DNA from: Elymus sibiricus
Lineage: Eukaryota; Streptophyta; Magnoliopsida; Poales; Poaceae
Length of the DNA: 64,000 bases
Assembly: GCA_039707655.1 (NCBI GenBank)
Contig: CM077665.1
Location: forward strand, 84,321,954 to 84,385,953
Reading direction: 5' to 3'
How positions within the stretch are numbered: position 1 is the first letter of the stretch; each line of letters begins with the position of its first letter. The position numbers were made by a program, and so were the translations under genes. Of this stretch, positions 22,937 to 34,799 are shown piece after piece. The notes under the pieces are model-generated. The model was not told the origin of the DNA. It did not search any database and saw nothing but the letters and a program-made list of their open reading frames with translations.

Positions 22937-24732
22937 TGTTGGGGAACGTTGCATGGGAAACAAAAAATTTCCTACGCACACGCAAGATCTATCCATGGTG
23001 ATGAGCATCTATGAGAGGGAGAGTGGATCTACATACCCTTGTAGATCGCTAAGTGGGAAGCATTAAGAAACGCGGTTGATGTAGTCGAACGTCTTTGTGA
23101 TCCAAATCGCTAGCCGTCCCGCGATCCAATCACGATCTAGTGCCGAACGGACGGCACCTCCGCATTTAGCACACGTACAGCTCGATGACGATCTCCGCCT
23201 TCTTGATCCAGCAAGAGGGAGCGGAGAGGTAGATGAGTTCTCCGGCAGCGCGACGGCGCGGCGGCGGCGGTGGTGGAACTATTCCGACAGGGCTTCGCCT
23301 AAGCACTGCTGAAAACTAGAGGATACGATCTATTGGGAGAGAGGGCTGCACCGTGGCCTTTAGGGTTGGGTGTCTTTGGCCCTCTCTCCTTCTAGTATAT
23401 ATAGGAGGGAGGGGAGGGGCCGGCTCCCCTAGGGAACCCCCTAGGAGTCGACCGAAGTGGGGAGGAGGGGGAGTCCAACTCCAATCCAACTCCTAGTAGG
23501 ATTCCTCCCCACTTGGAAACCCTTCCCCCCTTTTGGGCTTTTGCCCATTCCCACCTCCTAGCCGCATGGGCCCTTAGGGGCTGGCTTGCCCAGCCCACTA
23601 AGGTCTGGTGCACCACCCCTAAGGCCCATGTGGCCTTCCGGCGTGGGTGACCCCTCCCGATGAACCCCCGGAACCCTGCCGGCACTCCCGGTACACTACC
23701 GGAAATACCCGAAACTTTTCCGGTGACCAAAACGGGACTTCCTATATATCAATCTTTACCTCCGGACCATTTCGGAGCTCCTCGTGTCGTCCGGGATATC
23801 ATCCAGGACTCCGAAAAACCTTCGGTCACCACCATACATAACTCAATACTACCGAAACGTCACCGAACGTTAAGTGTGCTGACCCTGCGGGTTCGAGAAC
23901 TATGTAGACATGACCGGGACACCTCTACGGTCAAGAACCAATAGCGGGACCTGGATGCCCATATTGGTTCCTACATATTCTACGAAGATCTTTATCGGTT
24001 GAACCTCTATGTCAAGGATTCAGTTAATCCCGTACGCTGTTCCCTTTGTTCTTCGGTATGTTACTTGCCCGAGATTCGATCGTCGGTATCTCTATACCTA
24101 GTTCAATCTCGTTACCGGAAAGTCTCTTTACTCGTTCCGTAATACAAGATCCCGTGTCTAACACTTTAGTCACATTGCTTGCAAGGCTTATTGTGGTGTT
24201 GTATTACCGAGTGGGCCCTGAGATACCTCTCCGTCATACGGAGTAGCAAATCCCAGTCTCGATCCATGCCAGCTCAACAGACACCTTTGGACATACCTGT
24301 AGAGCATCTTTATAGTCACCCAGTTATGTTGTGACGTTTGATACACACAAGGTATTCCTCCGGTGTCAGTGAGTTGCATGATCTCATGGTCATAGGAATA
24401 GATACCTGACATGCAGAAAACAATAGCAATAAACTGACACGATCATATGCTACGTTCATAAGTTTGGGTCTTGTCCATCACATCATTCTCCTAATGATGT
24501 GATCCCGTTATCAAATGACATCTCATGTTTATGGTTAGGAAACCTTGACCATCTTAGATCAACGAGCTAGTCTACTAGAGGCATACTAGGGACACAGTGT
24601 TGTCTATGTATCCACACATGTATTAGTGTTTCCAATCAATACAATTATAGCATGGATAATAAACGATTATCATGAACAAGGAAATATAATAATAACTACT
24701 TTTATTATTGCCTCTAGGGCATATTTCCAACA
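22937..24732 (-). repeat. Element C 5' LTR
   Basis: 1796 bp, the same length as the left LTR, with a TATA box (minus strand) near 23392-23405. The differences from the left LTR are mostly transitions. Confidence 0.95.
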
Positions 24733-24737
24733 CTAAC

Positions 24738-26424
24738 TGGGTTTGAACCATAGAGGCATGTTTTCCTACACCTCTAACATCATTGCTGATTCTAAGTAAC
24801 AAGTCACTCACATGAGCAATCATATCAGAATTATATTTCAATTGTTTCAGAACATTTGCATTGAAGTGGTCTTGTTTCCTAATGTAGTTATCAAACTCAT
24901 ATAAGCATTGACTAGGATGTTTATTGTAAGGGTTATCACTTATATCAAACTTTAATAAAGAATTTACCTCTACCACCTGTTGAGGTGTTGGTGTGTCAAG
25001 GCCGTGTATTTCTTCAATAGGTGGTACTACCTCCGTCCTGGTTTATTGGTCCCCTTTGTAATTTGAGCCAAAGTTTGACCAAAGATTTAACTAATAAAAT
25101 GTTAATGCATGTCAACAAAAATTATATCGTTGGGTTCGTATTTGAACATAGTTTCCAATGATATAATTTTTGGTGACATGCATGAACATTTTGCTAGTTC
25201 AATCTACGGTCAAAATTTGGCACAAAATACAATGGGGACCAATAAACCAGGACGGTGGTAGTAAGTTCTTAACATCCTCAGGTTTATTACCTTTTTCCTT
25301 CATACATTTCTTTGCCTCTTGCATATCTTCATGACTGAGAAATAAGATACCCTTCTTCTTTGGAGTGGGTTTAGGTAGCGGTTCAGGGAGAGTCCAATCA
25401 TCATAATTCTTCAATATATTATTCAATAGTTCCTCAGCTTGTTCAACAGTTCGTTCCCTGAAAACACAACCAGCATAACTATCTAGGAAGTCCCTAGAAG
25501 CATCAGTTAGTCCATTATAGAAGATATCAAGTATTTCATTTTTCTTAAGAGGGTGGTCAGGCAAAGCATTAAGCAATTGGAGAAGCCTCCCCCAAGCTTG
25601 TGGAGACTCTCTTCTTCAATTTGCCCAAAGTTAAATATTTCCTGTAAGGCAACTTGTTTGTTATGAGTAGGAAAATATTTTTCAGAGAAGTAGTAAATCA
25701 TATCCTGGGGGCTACGCACACAACCAGGAGCAAGATTATTGTACCATATCTTAGCATCACCGTTTAATGAGAACGGAAATAATTTGAGAATATAGTAGTA
25801 GCGAATCTTCTCATCATTAGCAAAGAGGGTGGCTATATCATTTAACTTAGTAAGATATGCCACTGCAGTTTCAGTTTCATAGCCATGAAAAGGATCAGAT
25901 TCAACCAAAGTAATTAACACTGGGTCGACAGAGAATTCATAATCCTTATCGGTAACAAAGATAGGTGAAGTAGCGAACTTAGGATCACATTTCATTCTAG
26001 CATTCAAAGTCTTTTATTTATACTTGCATAATAATTTCTTAAGATCATCTCTATCCTTACAAGCAATGATTTCTCTACCTATCTCCCCATCCATAACGTA
26101 ACCCTCAGGTATCTTAGGCATTTCAAATCTAGGAGAGCTAGGTCTAATAGGTATTTCATAGTTCTCAGTTTCAAAGACTTCATCAGTTTCAGTAATCTCA
26201 TCAGTTTCAATAATTTCATTCTCTTTAGCTCTAGCAATTTGTTCATCAAGAAATTCACCTAGTGGCACATTATCATCAAGCATGGTACAAGCATCATTAT
26301 AAGCATCATTCATAGCAGAAGTAGAGTCATCAATAACTTGCGACATATCAGGATTAATAGCTTGTGGTGGTGTTGCAAGTTTACTCATAACCGAAGGTGA
26401 ATCAAGTACAGAGCTAGATGGCAA
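24738..26424 (-). pseudogene. gag: Element D gag, proximal part (broken, MITE inside)
   Basis: The likely start is at 26424 (MPSSSVLDSPSVMSK), about 110 bases after the PBS. The N-terminal part is acidic and lacks a known motif; an in-frame TAA lies at about 26014. The capsid core has LKLFPFSLNGDAKIWYNNL and DMIYYFSEKYFPTHN, then GCVFRERTVEQAEELLNNIL and NVLKQLKYNSDMIAHVSDL. A 234 bp MITE (25028-25261) splits it, and removing the MITE plus one TA leaves the reading frame continuous. A frameshift near 25580 breaks the capsid. The frame continues at 15837 beyond element C. The call is supported by the capsid motif and the PBS upstream. Confidence 0.85.
25028..25261. mobile_element. Stowaway-type MITE inserted in element D gag
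   Basis: 234 bp with terminal inverted repeats: CTACCTCCGTCC at the left, and at the right end the reverse complement of CTACCACCGTCC. The inverted match runs on for about 30 bases. It is flanked by TA on both sides (25026-25027 and 25262-25263). There is no ORF. The TA duplication and the terminal motif are those of Stowaway (Tc1/mariner-related) MITEs. Confidence 0.92.
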
Positions 26425-26535
26425 TTCCTTACCTCCCTCGTCTTGGAGGGAAAAATCTTGGTTCTTGTATCCTTCAGATTATTCATAGTGATTAATTGAT
26501 ATAAATCCCAAGTGACTCAACAAATATAGCTATGC

Positions 26536-26553
26536 TCCCCGGCAACGGCGCCA
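26536..26553 (-). other. Element D primer binding site (tRNA-Asp type)
   Basis: The minus strand reads TGGCGCCGTTGCCGGGGA eleven bases after the LTR end. This form is generally assigned to tRNA-Asp in Athila-lineage elements. Confidence 0.85.
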
Positions 26554-26564
26554 GAAAAACGTCT

Positions 26565-27973
26565 TGATAACCCACAAGTATAGGGGATCGCAACAGTTTT
26601 CGAGGGTAGAGTATTCAACCCAAATTTATAGATTCGACACAAGGGGGGGCCAAAGAATATTTGCAAGTACTAGCAGTTGAGTTGTCAATTCAACCACACC
26701 TGGAGATTAAATATCTGCAGCAAAGTGATTAGTATCACAGTAGTATGATAGTTTTGATAACAGGAGCAAGAGTAGTAACGGTAACTCTGATAGCAATGAT
26801 TTTGTAGCAAGTGTAACAGTAGCAATATCAATAGTAACTTAGCAAGAACAATAGGTGGAAAACTCGTAGGCACTGGATCGGTGAACTCGTTGGATGATAT
26901 TCATCATATAACAGTCATAACCTAGGGCGACACAGAACTAGCTCTAGTTCATAAATGTAATGTAGGCATGTATTCCGTAAATGGTCATACGTGCTTATGG
27001 AAGAGAACTTGCATGAAATCTTTTGTCCTACCCTCCCGTGGCAGCGGGGTCCATAAGGAAACTAAGGGATATTAAGGCCTCCTTTTAATAGAGAACCGGA
27101 ACAAAGCATTAACACATGGTGAATACATGAACTCCTCAAACTACGGTCATCACCGGAAAGTATCCCAAATATTGTCACTATGGGGTTTACAGATCATAAC
27201 ACATAGCAGGTGCATATGACTAGCAAGATTGGATCAAGAACATAGATATAATGGTGATAACATAAACGGTTCAGATCTACAATCATGGCACTCGGGCCCT
27301 AGTGACAAGCATTAAGCATGGCCAAGTCATAGCAACATCAATCTCAGAACATAGTGGATACTAGGGATCAAGCCCTAACAAAACTAACTCGATTATATGA
27401 TGAATCTCATCCAACTCCTCACCGACCAGGGAGCCTACGAACGAATTACTCACTCCCAGTGGGGAGCATCATGGAATTGGCGTTGGAGAAGGGTTGATGA
27501 TGACGAAGACCGAAGATTCCCCTCTCCGGAGCCCCAAACGGGCTCCAGATCTGGCCTCCTGATGAAGAACAAGAGGTGGCAGCGCCTCCGTATCATAAAA
27601 CGCGATAAAACTTTCTCTCCTATTTTTTCTCTGAAAATAGGAATTTATAGTGCTAGAATTAGGGTCAGTGGGGCCACGAGGTGGGCACAACCCACCAGGG
27701 CGCGCCTGGAGGGGGTGGCGCGCCCTGGTGTATCGTGCCCATCCAGGGCACCCCCTCCGGTGGTTCTTGGCTCCCGTATTTTTTATTTAATGTAAAATAA
27801 TTCTCCAAAAAGTTTCGTCGAGTTCTGAGAACTTTTATTTCTGCACAAAAACAACACCATGGTAGTTCTGCTGAAAATAGCGTCAGTCCGGGTTAGTTTC
27901 ATCCAAATCATGCAAATTAGAGTCCAAAACAAGAGCAAAAGCGTTAGGAAGTAGATACGACGGAGACGTATCA
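26565..27973 (-). repeat. Element D 5' LTR
   Basis: 1409 bp. On the minus strand it starts TGATACGTCTCCG at 27973 and ends GGGTTATCA at 26565. It holds a perfect 14 bp inverted repeat (27693-27706 with 27717-27730) containing GGCGCGCC, and a TATA-like TATAAATT near 27642-27649. The partner 3' LTR is not in the window. Confidence 0.85.
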
Positions 27974-28032
27974 ACCCACATCTTTATAAATAAGGAGTAG
28001 ATAGTATTATTAGACGTTGTATACCTAAGCAT
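27974..28032 (+). pseudogene. Integrase scrap of an Athila-type element (assigned to E)
   Basis: These 59 bases match element B at 9249-9308, at the junction of RNase H and integrase, with a few differences and two small insertions. They are trapped between the LTR of element D and the 5' LTR of element F. Being in the same orientation as element E, they are most simply its pol remnant. Confidence 0.75.
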
Positions 28033-29607
28033 TGATACGTCTCCAACGTATCTATAATTTTTGATTGTTCCATGCTGATATATTATCATTCTAGGATACC
28101 TTTTGGGTATTTATTTACCATTTTATAATATTTTTGAGCACTAACCTATTAACCCGGTGCCCAGTGCCAGTTCATGTTTTCTGCGTGTTTTTGCCTTTTC
28201 AAAGTTACAATACCAAACGGAGTCCAATTGCCACGAAACTTTTTGGTGATTTTTTTGGGAACAATACAAGACCAAGAAGCTTCGGAGGAGGGCCAGGACA
28301 TGCACCAGGGGCCCACAAGCCATCTGGCCGCGCCCCCAGGGGTGGCCCCCTGGAGCGTCTCTCGACGTCATTTTCTGGCCTATAAATTCACATCTACCCT
28401 AAAAACACCAGAAGCGCTCCCGAAACACTTTTTCCGTCGCCGCAAGTCTCTGTTCCGACAGGAGGCTATCTACACCTCCGTTGCAGCACCCTGCCGGAGG
28501 GGAGATCAATCACGGAGGGCCTCTTCATCAACCTTTGCTGCCCTCACCATGATGTGTGAGTAGTTCACCACAAACCTACGGGTCCGTAGGTAGTACCTAG
28601 ATGGAAATCTCTCTCTCTCTCTCTCTCTCTTGATCTTCAATACAATGTTCATCGCATCTTTGCCTTGATCTATCTGATGCAATCCCTTTGTATGGTGTGT
28701 TTGTTGGGATCCGATGAATTGTGAGTTTATGTTCAGATTTTTCATGAAAAGTATTTGAGTCAAACCCGATTAGTATGATTCTTATTTGCATGATCGTCGT
28801 AGCTTCGTAATGCTCTCCGATCTATTGAGATAGTTTGGCCAACTAGATTGATATTTCTTCGGTGGGAGTGGTGCGTTGTAGTAGGTTCAACCTGACGAGT
28901 TTCTATATCCCAGTGACAGATGGGGACAAGTTGCATCTTTGTGTTGTTGCTACGAAGGACAAAACGATGGGGTTTATTCATATTAGTTGAGTTTACTTTG
29001 TCTACATCATGTCATCGTTCTCCAAGCATTACTCCATTTGTCATGAACTTAATATGTAGAGAGGCAAGCATAGAAGCGCTCTTGAAGTGGAGTAATAGTA
29101 GTAGGTGCAGGCAGGAGTCGGACTATTTGCTTATGGAAGTGATTCCTATATACACATGATCATTTCCGTGAACATCGCATAATTATTCGCTTTTCTATCA
29201 ATTGCCCAACAGTAATTTGTTTACCCACCGTATGCTTTGCTTATGAGAGATGCCACTAGAGAACTCTACGCCCCCCAGGTCTCTTCACTTATAAATTCAC
29301 AAACGCTATCATTACCTTGCTGTTATTTATTACCTTTTATTTTATTTTGCACTTTACTATTATCTACAATTATCTACACAACTCACTTGCTTGCAAATAA
29401 CGAGATCAAGGGGATTGACAACCCTCTTGCCGGCGTTGGGTGCAAGTTGTTTGTTCTTTTGTGTGCAGCCGCTGATGACGATTGAGGATTGGTATTCCTA
29501 TTGGTTTGATAAACCTTGGTTTCATAACTGAGGGAGATACTTACCCACTTTGTGCTGCGATTACCCGTTCCTCTTCACGGAAAACACAACGTAGATAACG
29601 AGTATCA
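28033..29607 (+). repeat. Element F 5' LTR
   Basis: 1575 bp, TGATACGTCT to GAGTATCA. It has a TATA-like CCTATAAATT at about 28379-28388 and a (CT)n run at 28609-28631, which is shorter in the 3' LTR. A hand count over the first 380 bp against the 3' LTR gives about 21 differences plus a 9 bp indel. Confidence 0.9.
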
Positions 29608-29618
29608 GGAAGGATTTC

Positions 29619-29636
29619 TGGCGCCGTTGCCAGGGA
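29619..29636 (+). other. Element F primer binding site (tRNA-Asp type)
   Basis: TGGCGCCGTTGCCAGGGA, eleven bases after the 5' LTR. It differs at one position from the site in element D. Confidence 0.88.
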
Positions 29637-29831
29637 ATACCATCACCAACTATCAAGTAACTTCACAAAAAAATTCATTCACTTGTTCTTCTTTTTATTT
29701 GTTGTTATATTTAGTTTGTCTCATAAAAATCAAAAATACAAAAATATTTAACTTCGCTAGTTCCTAGTTTGCTTCTAGTTTGCTTTACTTGCTAGTTTAC
29801 TTGCCTTGCTTGCTTTGCTAGTCCGGTCACC

Positions 29832-31144
29832 ATGTCTCAAGATACTACTAAGTTGTGTGATTTCTCAAATACTAATAATAATGATTTTATTAGTACTCCT
29901 ATACCACCCGCCAGTAGTGCGGAGGTATTTGATATTAATGCTGCATTGCTCAATCTTGTCATGAAAGATCAATTTTCGGGAAGTCCTAATGAGGATCCCG
30001 CATCACATCTTAATACCTTTGTTGAATTATGTGATATGCAAAAGAAAAAGGATATGGATAATGATATTGTGAAATTAAAATTATTTCCTTTTTCACTAAG
30101 AGACAAAGCTAAAGCTTGGTTTTCATCTTTACCTCGTAATAGTATTGGAACGTGGGATAAGTGTAAAGATGCTTTTATTGCCAAGTATTTTCCTCCTGCT
30201 AAGATTATCTCCCTTAGAAGTAAAATAATGATTTTTAAACAGCAAGATCAAGAACATGTTGCTCAAGCTTGGGAGAGAATGAAATTGATGATAAGAAATT
30301 GTCCAACTCATGGCTTAAACTTGTGGATGATTATCCAAAAATTCTATGCTGGATTAAAATTTGTGTCTAGAAATCTTCTAGATTCTCCTGTAGGTGGTAC
30401 CTTCATTGATGTGACCTTAGGGGAGGCCACAAAACTTCTGGACAACATTATGACAAATTATTCTCAATGGCATACCGAAAGAGCTTCGACTGGTAAGAAG
30501 GTAAATTATGTTGAAGAAATCGCTACTTTGAGTGAAAAAGTGGATGGTCTTATGAATATGGTTGCTAATAAAAATGCTAATGTTGATCCCAATGATATGC
30601 CTTTGTCTACTTTGATTGAGAAAAATAATGATGCTATTGATGTGAACTTCATCTCGCGAAATAATTTCACAACAATGCTTATAGAGGAAATTTCAATGCT
30701 AGACCATATCCCGATAATTCCTCTAACAACTATGGAAATTCTTATGGTAATTCATATGGCAATGCTTCTACAAATTATAATAGGATACCTTCTGGTCTTG
30801 AGAGCAAAATTAAAGAATTTATTAATTCTCAAAAGGTTTTCAACACTACGGTAGAAGAAAAGTTGCATACGATTGATACTTTGGCTAAAGACATGGATAG
30901 AATTGCTCTTGATGTTGAAACTCTTAAAAATAAGTCTTTGCCACCCAAGCATGATTTTAATGAGACTATTAAATCTATCCAATTATCTATTAATGAAAGT
31001 AAGGAGAGGACCGCTAAGTTGAGAGCTAAGCGAGAATTCTTAGAAAAAGCTCTTCCACCCGGTTTTTACCGGAATCATGATGAAGATCTTAACATGATTG
31101 GTGTTTCTCCTATTGAATTTTTTTATATCTCTGAATATAAATGA
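29832..31144 (+). pseudogene. gag: Element F gag (one frameshift)
   Basis: The start codon at 29832 follows the leader by 195 bases. The capsid motif is clear: MKDQFSGSPNEDPASHLNTF, LKLFPFSLRDKAKAWFSSLP, KCKDAFIAKYFPPAKI and EHVAQAWERMKLMIRNCPTHG. A single base missing near 30668 shifts the frame. The correct frame continues after it with an Asn/Tyr/Gly-rich stretch, then a helical, Lys/Glu-rich segment (KEFINSQKVF, KERTAKLRAKREFLEKALPP) and ends at 31144. Gag would make the particle. As the element has no polymerase, it would depend on a related element for reverse transcription. Confidence 0.88.
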
Positions 31145-31925
31145 TAAAGGGACTGGAGATGAGTCAACTTTAATTAAGGAGCGCCCCGTTTGCTTGGAGG
31201 GTGATGATTCTAATGCTAAAACTGAAAAAAGTGGGTTTGGAGAGGTCAAAACTTTAACTAGTGATGTGCCCACTATCTTGGATTACAATGACTTTAATTA
31301 TAATAAATGCTCTTTATTAGAATGTATTTCCTTTCTGCAATCCATTATTAGCTCACCCAATGCTTATGAACAAAACAAAGCTTTTACCGAACATATAGTA
31401 GAAGCTATGATAAAAGCTTATGATGAGGAAATTGAGCTTGAAATTTCTATTCCTAGAAAATTGCATGATGAGTGGGAACCTACTATCAAAATAAAGATAA
31501 ATAAATATGAATGCAATTCTTTGTGTGACCTTGGTGCTAGTGTTTCAACTATACCAAAAACTTTATGTGATGTGCTTGGTCTCACTAATATTGAAGAATG
31601 TTCCCTAAACTTGCATCTTGCGGACTCTACCATCAAGAAACCTTTAGGTAGAATTAATGATGTGCTTATTATTGCAAACAAAAATTATGTGCCTGTAGAT
31701 TTCATTGTGCTTGATATTGATTGCAATCCTTCTTGTCCCATAATGCTTGGAAGGCCATTTTTACGAACTATAGGTGCAATTATTGATATCAAAGAGGGAA
31801 ACATAAGATTCCAATTCCCATTAAAAAAAGGGATGGAACACTTCCCTAGGAAGATAATTAAAACACCTTATGAATCAATCATGAGAGCTACCTACGGGTT
31901 GAGTGTCAAAGATGACAACAATTGA
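31140..31925 (+). CDS. pro: Element F aspartic protease domain
   Basis: The retropepsin core CDLGASVSTIPKTLCDVLGL is at about 31526-31590, and the second loop PIMLGRPFLRTIGAI at about 31737-31780. Catalytic Asp is followed by Leu-Gly-Ala, as in element B. The protein runs to a TGA at 31923-31925 without internal breaks. The natural start is unclear: the gag frame ends at 31144 and the protease frame overlaps it from about 31098, just past a run of seven T at about 31118-31125, so either a ribosomal frameshift or a T-run indel joins them. I treat the first codons as fusion sequence. The enzyme would process Gag. Confidence 0.82.
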   Translation, partial: NDKGTGDESTLIKERPVCLEGDDSNAKTEKSGFGEVKTLTSDVPTILDYNDFNYNKCSLLECISFLQSIISSPNAYEQNKAFTEHIVEAMIKAYDEEIELEISIPRKLHDEWEPTIKIKINKYECNSLCDLGASVSTIPKTLCDVLGLTNIEECSLNLHLADSTIKKPLGRINDVLIIANKNYVPVDFIVLDIDCNPSCPIMLGRPFLRTIGAIIDIKEGNIRFQFPLKKGMEHFPRKIIKTPYESIMRATYGLSVKDDNN

Positions 31926-34799
31926 AACTATGCATTATGCCTAGCTAGGGGCATAAAACAATAGCGCTTGTTGGGAGGCAACCCAATATGTATCTTTGTT
32001 TTTGTTTTTACTTTCTATTTTTGTGTGATAACATGATTGTTGCCCCTGTAATGATTGTGTTTTTATGTTTTAATTAGTGTTTGTGCCAAGTAAAGCCTTT
32101 GGGATGACCCACAAGATGAGTAGAAACGATGCTGAATCTGAAACAGAAACTTTGACTCTAGTGCAAGAATTTTCATTTTTTTACTGGGGCGTGATAATGA
32201 TATGAAATTTTAACACAATATTACTATACAAATTATTTATGTTGTCCTAATTTTTCAGAATTTTTAGAGTTACAGAAGTATGGGCTCTTTATAGATTTCT
32301 ACACACTGTTCTGTTTTAAACATATTCTGTTTTGCTTGCATGGTTTGCTTGTTTTTATTATGCCATGGACTATATCAGGGGGGTGTAAGCCATGGGGAAA
32401 TTAGAATACAGTACCTATTATGCAAAAATGAATTTGAATCAATTTATCACAGTACCTCAAGTATGCAATATGTTTCTTATACTAATGGATCTCACGAAGT
32501 TTGGTTTAGTTTTGTGTGATTGAAGTTTTCAAGTTTTGGGTGTGATCACGATGGACTACGGAATAAGGAGTAGCAAGAGCCCAAGCTTGGGGATGCCAAG
32601 GCACCCCAAGTATAATTCTAAGGAGACTCAAGCATCTAAGCTTGGGGATGCCCCGGAAGGCATCCCCTCTTTCGTCTCAATCCATCGGTATGTCACTTGG
32701 AGCTATATTTTTATTCATCACATGATATGTGTTTTGCTTGGAGCGTCGTTTGCTTTTGTTTGCTTTTACTTTCAGTTTGTCACAATCATCATTCGCTGGA
32801 CACACCTATTTGAGAGAGACACACCTTCATGATAATTTGCTAGGATACTCTATGTGCTTCACTTATATCTTTTGAGCTAGGCAGTTGCTCTAGTACTTCA
32901 CTTATATCTTTTTTAGCACGGTGGCGTGTAGATTTTATAGAAATAATATGCTCTCATTCTTCACTTATATTTGTTTGAGAGCTGAGTAATAGTGACGGTA
33001 ATTTGCATGGGTCATAAGACTAGTCCAAGAATATTAGGTATTCAATGAATGATATTCAAAACCATCGTGTAGCACATGTAGAGAAGTTGTGGATTAATGA
33101 CATTGATATAGTAATATGAAAAAGCTGTGAGTCCAAAATTGTTGATTCGCAGAAGTGTCGAGATTAAGAGGTGTTAACTTGTTATTCATCTAAAAATTAA
33201 AGAGGCATGGTGATCATGTGTGAGCATTTATATTCCTCATTGAAATCCTAGTGTTGTTTTGAGTCGGGGGCACGCGATGGTTAACTCCTACCAAACTCCT
33301 CCCTCGGGGCATGCGAGGAGTACTTTGATTTGTGATAAAACTAATAAAACTTTGCAATAAGTATGTGAGTTCTTTATGACTAATGTGACACCATGGACAT
33401 ACGCATCTTCACCTTCTCATATTTGCTAGCCTCTTCGGTACCGTGCATAGCCCATTCTCACCTGGAGGATCGGTGCAAATATTCGCCGGTGCATCCAAAC
33501 CCCGTGACATGATACGTTCTGTTGCACATAAGCCTCATTATATCTTCCTCAAAACAGCCACCATACCTACCTATTATGCCATTTCCATAGCCATTCCGAG
33601 ATATATTGCCATGCAAATTCCATCGTCACTTCATATGACTAGTTCGTTCACCATCATAATGCTTTGCATGATCGTATAAAGCTGACATAGTATTTGTGAC
33701 AAAGCTACTGTTCTTCATATTTTCGATACATGTCATGCTAGATCATTGTACATCCTGGTACACTCCCAGAGGCATTCATACAGAGTCATATCTTCTTATC
33801 AGTTCTTCATGTTGAGTTGTAGGTAAATAAACGTGTGATGATCATCATTATTAGAGCATTGTCCCTGTGAGGAAAGGATGATGGAGACTATGATTCCCCC
33901 CACAAGTTGGGATGAGACTTCGGACGAAAAATGAAATAAAAATGGGGGAGGCCAAATGAGCCCACCATATATAAAAAAAGAGGAGAAAATGGGGGAGGCA
34001 AAAATAAAAAAATGAATGAGAGAAAAGAGAGAAGGGACTTTGCTACTATCCTTTACCACACTTGTGCCTCAGAGTGGCACCATGTTCTTCATTTAGAGAG
34101 TCTCCTATATTGACACTTCCATATGCTAGTGGGAATTACCTCTTCATATAATAAACTTGGCTTGTATATTCCTATGACGGGCTTCCTCAAATGCACGAGG
34201 TCTTCATGAGCAAGCAAGTTTGATGAACACCCCACTTAGCTTCAGTTGAGCTTTCATACACTTATAGCTCTAGTGCATCATTTGCATGGCAATCCCTACT
34301 CCTCGCATTGATATCTATCAATGAGCATCTCCATAGCTCATTGGTACACCTAGTTGATGCGAGACTATCTTCTCCACTTTTTACCCCTTTGATACCTCCT
34401 ACCATATTCTATTCCACCTATATGCTATGTCCAATGGTTCACGCTCATGTATTGTGTGAAGAATAAAAAGTTGATGCATATTGAAAAAGTACGATCCAAT
34501 TGCCGGACTTGGACACTGTGGTGCTTAACATTTGTATATATGTGGTGAAGACGGAGTCATGCCTTGCTAATATAATAAGATGAATAGGGATAAAACAATC
34601 TTTTAGGATTGTATACTTTGAAAAATTAATGATTTTGTTTCTTATACTTATAAATATTACTATGTTGCTGTTTGTTAGTTCATCTTTTATCAATGAGCAT
34701 ACATACCAAAGATTACATAATGGGTAGCATGTCAAATCAAAAATTCTGTTTTAATCATTTACCTACTCGAGGACGAGCAGGAATTAAGCTTCGGGATGC
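31926..34799 (+). other. Element F 3' non-coding tail with internal PPT copies
   Basis: 2.9 kb without credible ORFs, starting with the GGGAGGCAACCC palindrome-like motif typical after protease or pol in this group. AAGCTTGGGGATGC occurs twice (32583-32596 and 32638-32651), copies of the PPT that borders the LTR (AAGCTTCGGGATGC, about 34786-34799). The rest is AT-rich; a plus-strand purine-rich patch (33890-34060) resembles another possible tract. Confidence 0.75.

Larger units (their letters stand above)
15838..24732 (-). mobile_element. Element C: BARE1/WIS/Angela-type Ty1/Copia retrotransposon
   Basis: A complete 8.9 kb element on the minus strand with two 1796 bp LTRs, PBS, gag-pol and PPT, flanked by a perfect 5 bp target-site duplication CTAAC (15833-15837 and 24733-24737). 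LTR sequence and length are those of the BARE1/WIS/Angela group. A hand count over the first 620 bp of the two LTRs gives about 20 differences (roughly 3%). It is inserted in the gag gene of element D. Confidence 0.95.

Noticed and set aside
28609..28631. (CT)n microsatellite
   Set aside because: Ordinary simple repeat inside the F LTR; its length differs between the two LTRs.
31926..34799. Search for a hidden pol gene in element F
   Set aside because: No RT (YxDD context), RNase H or integrase motif in any frame. The tail is non-coding.
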